Source: Saposhnikovia divaricata
Taxonomy: Eukaryota > Streptophyta > Magnoliopsida > Apiales > Apiaceae
Reading direction: 5' to 3'
Assembly: GCA_036435485.1 (NCBI GenBank)
Contig: CM071596.1
Location: 62,607,001 to 62,671,000 of the forward strand
Length of the DNA: 64,000 bases
This document shows, piece by piece, positions 58,572-64,000 of this stretch. The notes under the pieces were generated by a model, which saw only the letters and a program-made list of their open reading frames with translations, was not told where the DNA came from and searched no databases. The translations under genes and the position numbers were made by a program. Each line of letters opens with the position of its first letter. Positions within the stretch are counted from its first letter, which is position 1.

Positions 58572-60169
58572 TGTTTGCACTAATTCACGCAAGCGTACGT
58601 GGTCACAAGTAATATAGATATAAGTAAAGTTCATTCCCACAGAGATCTGGTTTTGGTTTTAAATCAGTTAATGGACCTATGCAACAATATATGATTTTTA
58701 CTCACTGCTAAGACAATTAACAAGATTGGGTTTTGATTAACTAAAATTAACTAAGAAGCAGATTAACAAAACTAAGAATTAATTAATTAATGAGAATTGG
58801 AATCGAATTACTTATATGAGAATAAACATGGGATCCTAACTTTATTACATACTTCGCTTAGATCTGACGCCTTTAATCACTATATGCAATGGTTATGATA
58901 TCTGATCGGATAACACGAAACAAGTACACGCTACCTGTCAGCATACGTATACCAAACTACCCATACATCCACAAAAGAGATAGAAGATGAATAGACACCA
59001 ATTATGCTTAGACCCTATATGTCTATAGAATTTGAAAACATAACGGTTGAGGAACAAGTTATCCATAATGATCACATAGGGCAACATAATATATTTCTAT
59101 TTATGCTACAAATCATGTTGATAAACAATCATGAACCTATGCTAGCATGGCAAGTTCTAAATCTCAAGATCCACTTTCACTTCACAAGAGATTAACAGAT
59201 TAGATGTTAGCTACGCATTTATCACTTAAGCATAACCATACGAGGATATAAGATATACATCACACACAGATCTTTAAAGCATCAAGATACTAAACTACAT
59301 AGATAAATCCGTTAGAATCCCATGACAATGATTAGTTCATAATCGAACTGCTCGTCATCATGGGATCTGATGAAACCATGGTGAATAACAAAGTATGAAC
59401 GAATACAAATAAACTAGAATGAAGAGTTAAGAAAACAAATCCGAAATCCAGAATATCCTCCTAGAAGAAAACAAAAGATGAAGTAGATCAAGATCTCCGT
59501 TGCTTGTCACGAGCTTCGTACAATCCTTCTCCAACTTGTCTCCCTTGTTTCTCTGATAAATCATTGGTTTCTATTATCTACATCTGTTTATATAGCCCCC
59601 ATGTCTTGTCCAGCAAGAAATTCCCCAAAACAGAATTAAAATAGACTTTCTGCAGTTCAGCACAAAATACGATTCATAAACTGATTCTGTTTTGAAGGAA
59701 AATTCGTAATTGACTTTTCTTCAGTATTTCTGGGCCGTTCCAGTTGTATTTGCACATCTGGACCACTTGAGAATGAAAGAGAATTCCGTTATCTTCACGT
59801 GGACTGTAAGATCGTCCAAAACGGACTTGTAGAACTCAAGATATGACCCAAACAGTAAATCAAAAATTCTGTCAGCCGACTGCAGCGCTGACTGCGCCCA
59901 AAATTTCTGTCCAAGATTGTAGAAAATTTCTTTGTTTTCGCATGAGCTGTAAGATCGCTGAATTAGGACTTCTAGAACTCCAGATATGGCTAAACACAGT
60001 GAAGACTGCGCAAACTACCCGGAAAATCCGAATTTTAATCAATTTAACCTCGAACTCTTAGTTCTGTAAAACTCAAAGAAAACACATTAAACACACCACA
60101 TACTTGAGATCAAGTAATCAATTTAAGCCGATACTAGGCATTCCAAGTGGATATAAAATCCACTTATCA
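58572..60169 (-). repeat. LTR3 of array F
   Basis: About 1598 bp. Lacks about 20 bp present in LTR1 and LTR2 (the CACCGTAGTAGCGCTGACTG stretch near 59898). The right flank carries the TSD CATTA. Confidence 0.92.
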
Positions 60170-60174
60170 CATTA

Positions 60175-60865
60175 CAGTTGATGAACCTGATAGTGATCCC
60201 CCCATTGCATGCAATGTAATAGGTCCCCTAATCTATAACAGCCATCTAGGATGACCCGCTTTATATCACGACATATTACTTTATTGTTCAACTCAATTTA
60301 CTCGGAGAAAGTAAATAAAAATAATTATGACATTTACTTAAGCTCAAATATTTGATGCATGCTTACTAGAGTGAACATTAAAAATTATAGTTTCCAAGTC
60401 ATAATGGATCCCAAGAATTTGTAAATACCATCTCTAAGATCAAGTGAAATTCAAATTGATAATTACAAGAAAGAAAGAATCTGAAACATAAGAAAGTTCA
60501 ATGTCCCGAAGAATTACCAAGAGTACGGGAACAAATCAGATTTCACATTTTAAGTAATTATCGATAGGCACACTTTCAAAAGTATTCTGAATATGAACAA
60601 GGAGAGCAAAAGTAGTGTGATTACTTGAAGAAAATGTAGAGTCTCATTGATAAAAAAAGAGGAGAGGTAGTCACCGTTCGCACTTGAAAGAATTAGTGAC
60701 ATAAAGGAGGTGTAGTGGACTTGCAAGTATGTAAATTAACTAGAGATTCAAAGTCAAATTAATACTCATTCTATGAGCAATTCATGATGATTGGTTTACC
60801 CAAGACAGTAAGAGTTTCAACTATTGATAACTTTTGTAAATTGAATAATCAAAGACAAGTAATTG
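60175..60865. other. spacer right of array F
   Basis: No gene recognised. It is the sequence into which F inserted. No NRAMP first exon could be identified here by eye. Confidence 0.4.
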
Positions 60866-61068
60866 TAGATCAAAGAGATGAACAAGAAAGATAAAATATG
60901 TACAAACAATATATGTAAAAGCTGAATATATTAAAAGGCTACATTGTATTGATCTACCCTAGAAATGAGAGTAAAGAGACTTTATATATAGCCCAATTCT
61001 ATTTAACTACAATATTACTAAACTACCCCTTATATCTATTTTATTCTTCAATACTCCCCCTCAAGCTA
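60866..61068 (-). mobile_element. copia LTR remnant with polypurine tract
   Basis: The minus strand reads GCTTGAGGGGGAGTAT (61070-61050 region), the typical copia polypurine tract, followed by TGAAGAATAAAATAG as LTR start. Inside is a TATA-like CTATATATAAAG (about 60991-60980). The outer LTR end is uncertain. No pol coding sequence was recognised to the right. Confidence 0.6.
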
Positions 61069-62489
61069 ATGAGTGAGAACGAAGTGAAACTCTTAGCTTG
61101 AAGATAGAAACTGATGCTAGTGAAACCAATGTCCTGACAGTTTGGAGTGTGCCACTGCCATTCGAGGACTAATGCTCACAAAACTCAACATCATGGCAAT
61201 TTACTTCCATGTCTCCATTGATTTCCCTTCTTCTTTGTCCCCATTAATTTCTATCTCCAAAAAGTTTTTCAAGGGCTCAAGGCCTACCTCAACAGAATTT
61301 AGCAAAATTTAAAAGAAGGTTCAAGGCACAACTTCAAAACCTGATAGTTGGAGTGTGGTACTGCCATTAGTGGATTACTGCTCACAGAGCTCAATATCAT
61401 GGGACATGTTACTTCTATGAATTTAAAATCTCCATCGATTTCCCTTTACTCCTTTAAGCATAACGCGATCTGTTAACTCAAGGCACTTTGCCTCATCGAA
61501 ATATGGTAGAGCAAAGTATCGAAGCATAACCTTTTCAAGTCCTGGCTTTGCTTGCCATTAGAGGACTAGTTTGCTTAGCTGCCAATTTTTTTTATTCTTT
61601 GTTTTCAAAACCTTACTGTATTTTGCCCCTCCTTAAATAAAAAGAATATTTATATTATATATACCCATCCATTTCAATAAATAAATAAAATATACATACA
61701 AAGTCAAGTAGTCAAAGCACGCTAAAGTCACGATACATACACAAAACACGACCCTAATTTGAACAAAACACCCATAAACTCAAAAACCCAACCAAACCTA
61801 ATCGACTATTGAAGAGTTGAAGGCAAGACAAGAGGAAAGATGAATTGAACTGTTGAAGATTGAAGAAACCTATCGATGATTTGACATAGATACTAATCTA
61901 TTTTCCATTGTTCTTTTAAAAGTTTTGAGCCAACTGTCTTTGTAAACTGAAAATTTGGGTAAGTTTTACTTTTTAACTTTAAAATATTAATTTTTCAACT
62001 GCCCAATTGGGTATCTATTATCTATAAATATTTGATTTTGTTTTAAATCTCTATTGATTACTGAGTTTGTTTGAAAGTTTAATTTCTGCTCTAAGCCTCT
62101 ACATTTAGTTGGCTGAGGGTTCTCTTTTTGAATATGTGAAATTTTCAATTTTGTTAACAGAGTATTTGGTTTGAAATTGGTATTTATTGGAAGAATTTAT
62201 TTTGGGAAAAAAATGAGGCTGATCAAATTTGTAGCAGAGCTACACAAGGCCAGTGGCTGTGCAATGTGATTATCCAGAGTTCCTGACTTTAGCTTTCTTA
62301 CTTCTCTGCATTCTTTAATTCTTGTGAGTCTTTAATTTCCTTTTACTGCTCATTTTTAACATATTGCTATTTGTTTGTATGAACTATATAATGCAAATAT
62401 TATATTGTTATGTTTGTTTGGTTCAATTTATTATAGGAAAATAGATAAATATTTGTGAACTTGAGTGAATCATCTTGTAAAGGGACGAC
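61069..62489. other. spacer, no gene recognised
   Basis: Contains two similar stretches (about 61135-61220 and 61335-61425) with GGAGTGTGNNACTGCCATT, CTCACAAAACTCAA/CTCACAGAGCTCAA and ATTTCCCTT words, i.e. a worn duplication of about 200 bp. The rest is AT-rich. Confidence 0.4.
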
Positions 62490-64000
62490 AATCTTCGAAA
62501 AAGTGAACATGAACGAATAATTAAACGACTTGAGTCGGGAGAAATTAGTAGCGGGTGGGGCAAGAATCAAGAGAAAGGATTAGCAAGACCTTGTGACACT
62601 AGATGGGGATCCCACCACATCACTTTACTACGCCTACACTCATTATGGCCTTCGGTGATTAAAGTGCTTGAAAATTTGTTTGATGATGGAAGTAATAATG
62701 ATACACGAGGTATGGCTAAGACCTTGTTGATTAGGATGTAAAGCTTGATGAAACACATACTTGGCTATACAAATGATTTGTCAAAGTTGCTACAACAAAG
62801 AGATCAGGTTATTTAAAATAATATACAAATAAATAAAATTAAACAATTATGTCAAAAAAAGACTAGAATAAAAAAAGATGTTAGATAATATATGATATAA
62901 GATTAATAGATCGAAATATAGGCAACCTAAGTTGATTGAATATTTTATAAAATAATTAAACAACTAAATCCTAGATAATAATTAAAATATACCACTATCA
63001 AAACAAACAAAAATAAAAAAGGTGAATCTACTTCAAAAAAATTTATGTATAAACCTGATTTAAGAATAAAAAAATTCAAATATAGGATATCACACGTAAT
63101 ACCTAACAAAATTAAAAGTGTGTTATTTTCTACTTTTTATTAAAAAATTATCGCATGTGGTATTAGAACCTACCCAACTAGAGTACATTAATAAGTTTGT
63201 TTATAGGTTTCACATCCAAGCTATGCATTTGATTGTGAATGTGAAAGAACGAATGCAAAACTTTCGAGAGAGCGGATGGAAAATATTTTTGAAGGAAGTT
63301 GACTCCTTTTGTGTGTCAAATAATATTGATGTTCTCAACATGGATGATATCATAAAGTCTCGTTTCCGAATGAAGCGAGATGGACAAAGTATCACTAATT
63401 ATCATCATTATCAGGTTGAAGTTTTTTGTGAGGTAACTAATCTAGTTTTATTTTACTTTCAATCTAGTCAAGCTTGATTCATTATCTCGTTATCTCTCTA
63501 TTTCTCTTATAGCTTTGTCTCTTTCTCCTTTCTAATGAACTAGGTTGTTGATTTAATTTCCTAAGAATTGGATGCTCATTTTCCGGAAGTTAGCACCGAC
63601 TTACTTCTTTCCGTAGCATGTCTTGATCCGCGAAACTCAGATTCTAACTTTAATATTGATAAGTTAGTACACCTTGCTGAACTTTATCAGGAAGATTTTT
63701 CATGGACCGAGGTTTTGATGCTTCGAACATAGCTTGACATGTATATTTATGATGTGATAAGGGCAAAAGAATTTACTGAAATTGAAGATTTCGGAAGTCT
63801 TACAAAGAAGATGGTTGCAACTGGGAAAGCTCAAACATATCCATTGGTGTACCGCTTAATTGAACTTGCCTTGCTACTTGCCGTTGCCACTGCTTTCGTT
63901 GAGAGTCTTTTCAGCAATGAATATTATTAAGATGGATTTGCGAAATCGAATGGGAGACGAGTGGATGAATGATAGTTTGGTAGTATATATTGAGAAGGAA
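62490..64000 (+). pseudogene. decayed hAT-family transposase (C-terminal half)
   Basis: Matches the plant TTF-zinc-finger/DUF4371-type hAT transposases by motif. 62507-62760 reads ERIIKRLESGEI, CDTRWGSHH and VLENLFDDG. After an AT-rich non-coding stretch (about 62815-63115), 63200-63430 reads AMHLIVNVKERMQNFRESGW and DSFCVSNNIDVLNMDD. 63560-63760 reads ELDAHFPEVSTDLLLSVACLDP with stops. The C-terminal dimerisation part near 63890 has an FSAMN-type motif, then DLRNRMGDEWMNDSLVVY, which runs off the window. Several stops and frameshifts. The N-terminal zinc finger and first catalytic residues were not seen. Confidence 0.75.

Larger units (their letters stand above)
50250..60169 (-). mobile_element. 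element F: three-LTR tandem array of a non-autonomous LTR element
   Basis: LTR1 50250-51865, internal 51866-54414, LTR2 54415-56031, internal 56032-58571, LTR3 58572-60169. All LTRs begin TGTTTGCAC and end CTTATCA in plus orientation. One TSD, CATTA, flanks the whole block (50245-50249 and 60170-60174), so it is one insertion that later gained a unit. In the minus direction each internal region has a TGGCGCC primer site next to its 5' LTR, one ORF of about 300 codons (frameshifted) and long non-coding sequence. There are no enzyme domains. It lies directly upstream of the NRAMP gene or in its first intron. Confidence 0.93.

Noticed and set aside
50250..60169. Two independent, adjacent insertions of F
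   Set aside because: Only one TSD pair surrounds the block and the units share the middle LTR, which fits one insertion plus recombination better.

Overview
This is a stretch of plant nuclear genome, almost certainly from a eudicot. It is AT-rich, carries plant-type copia, LINE, Helitron, TRIM and hAT sequences, and has one intron-rich plant gene, an NRAMP metal transporter. I cannot name the species. Most of the window is nested transposable elements. Target-site duplications (TSDs) and paired LTRs allow the order of several insertions to be read.

Layout. 1-1427: the 3' end of an LTR retrotransposon, cut by the window edge and inserted in an older LTR fragment (1428-2079) of a family called B here. 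2428-24830: copia A, truncated, split at its protease active site by the Sirevirus-like copia C (4189-23184, TSD TCATT). C itself holds a solo LTR in its 5' LTR (4797-6171, TSD AGTAG) and an apparently intact antisense copia D in its third ORF (16672-21368, TSD CAAGG). 24833-25432: a truncated bromodomain (GTE-type) pseudogene. 26200-32386: non-autonomous LTR element B (minus strand, TSD AGTTA) with one open 313-codon ORF. 32470-40057: a mosaic of a Helitron, L1 LINE pieces, a TRIM, an RTE LINE, and two copies of a TIR element with palindromes and telomere-like motifs. 40058-44835: decayed copia E.

45598-48779 (minus): the only clear host gene, an NRAMP divalent-metal transporter. Twelve coding exons were traced; only the first exon is missing. 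50250-60169, upstream of it: a non-autonomous element F arranged LTR-internal-LTR-internal-LTR with a single TSD (CATTA). The middle LTR is a left/right hybrid of the outer two, as expected from unequal crossing-over. 60175-64000: a copia LTR remnant and a decayed hAT transposase that runs off the window.

The most unusual signals are: the 9-bp motif ATCCGTTGA/TCAACGGAT spread over LTRs, gag, pol and ORF3 of element C, including an exact 24-nt coding array; the recombinant three-LTR array F; a 3' block conserved between the otherwise different families B and F; and an array of imperfect CATG palindromes in B. No rRNA, tRNA or CRISPR was recognised. All calls are from reading the sequence; no database search was possible.
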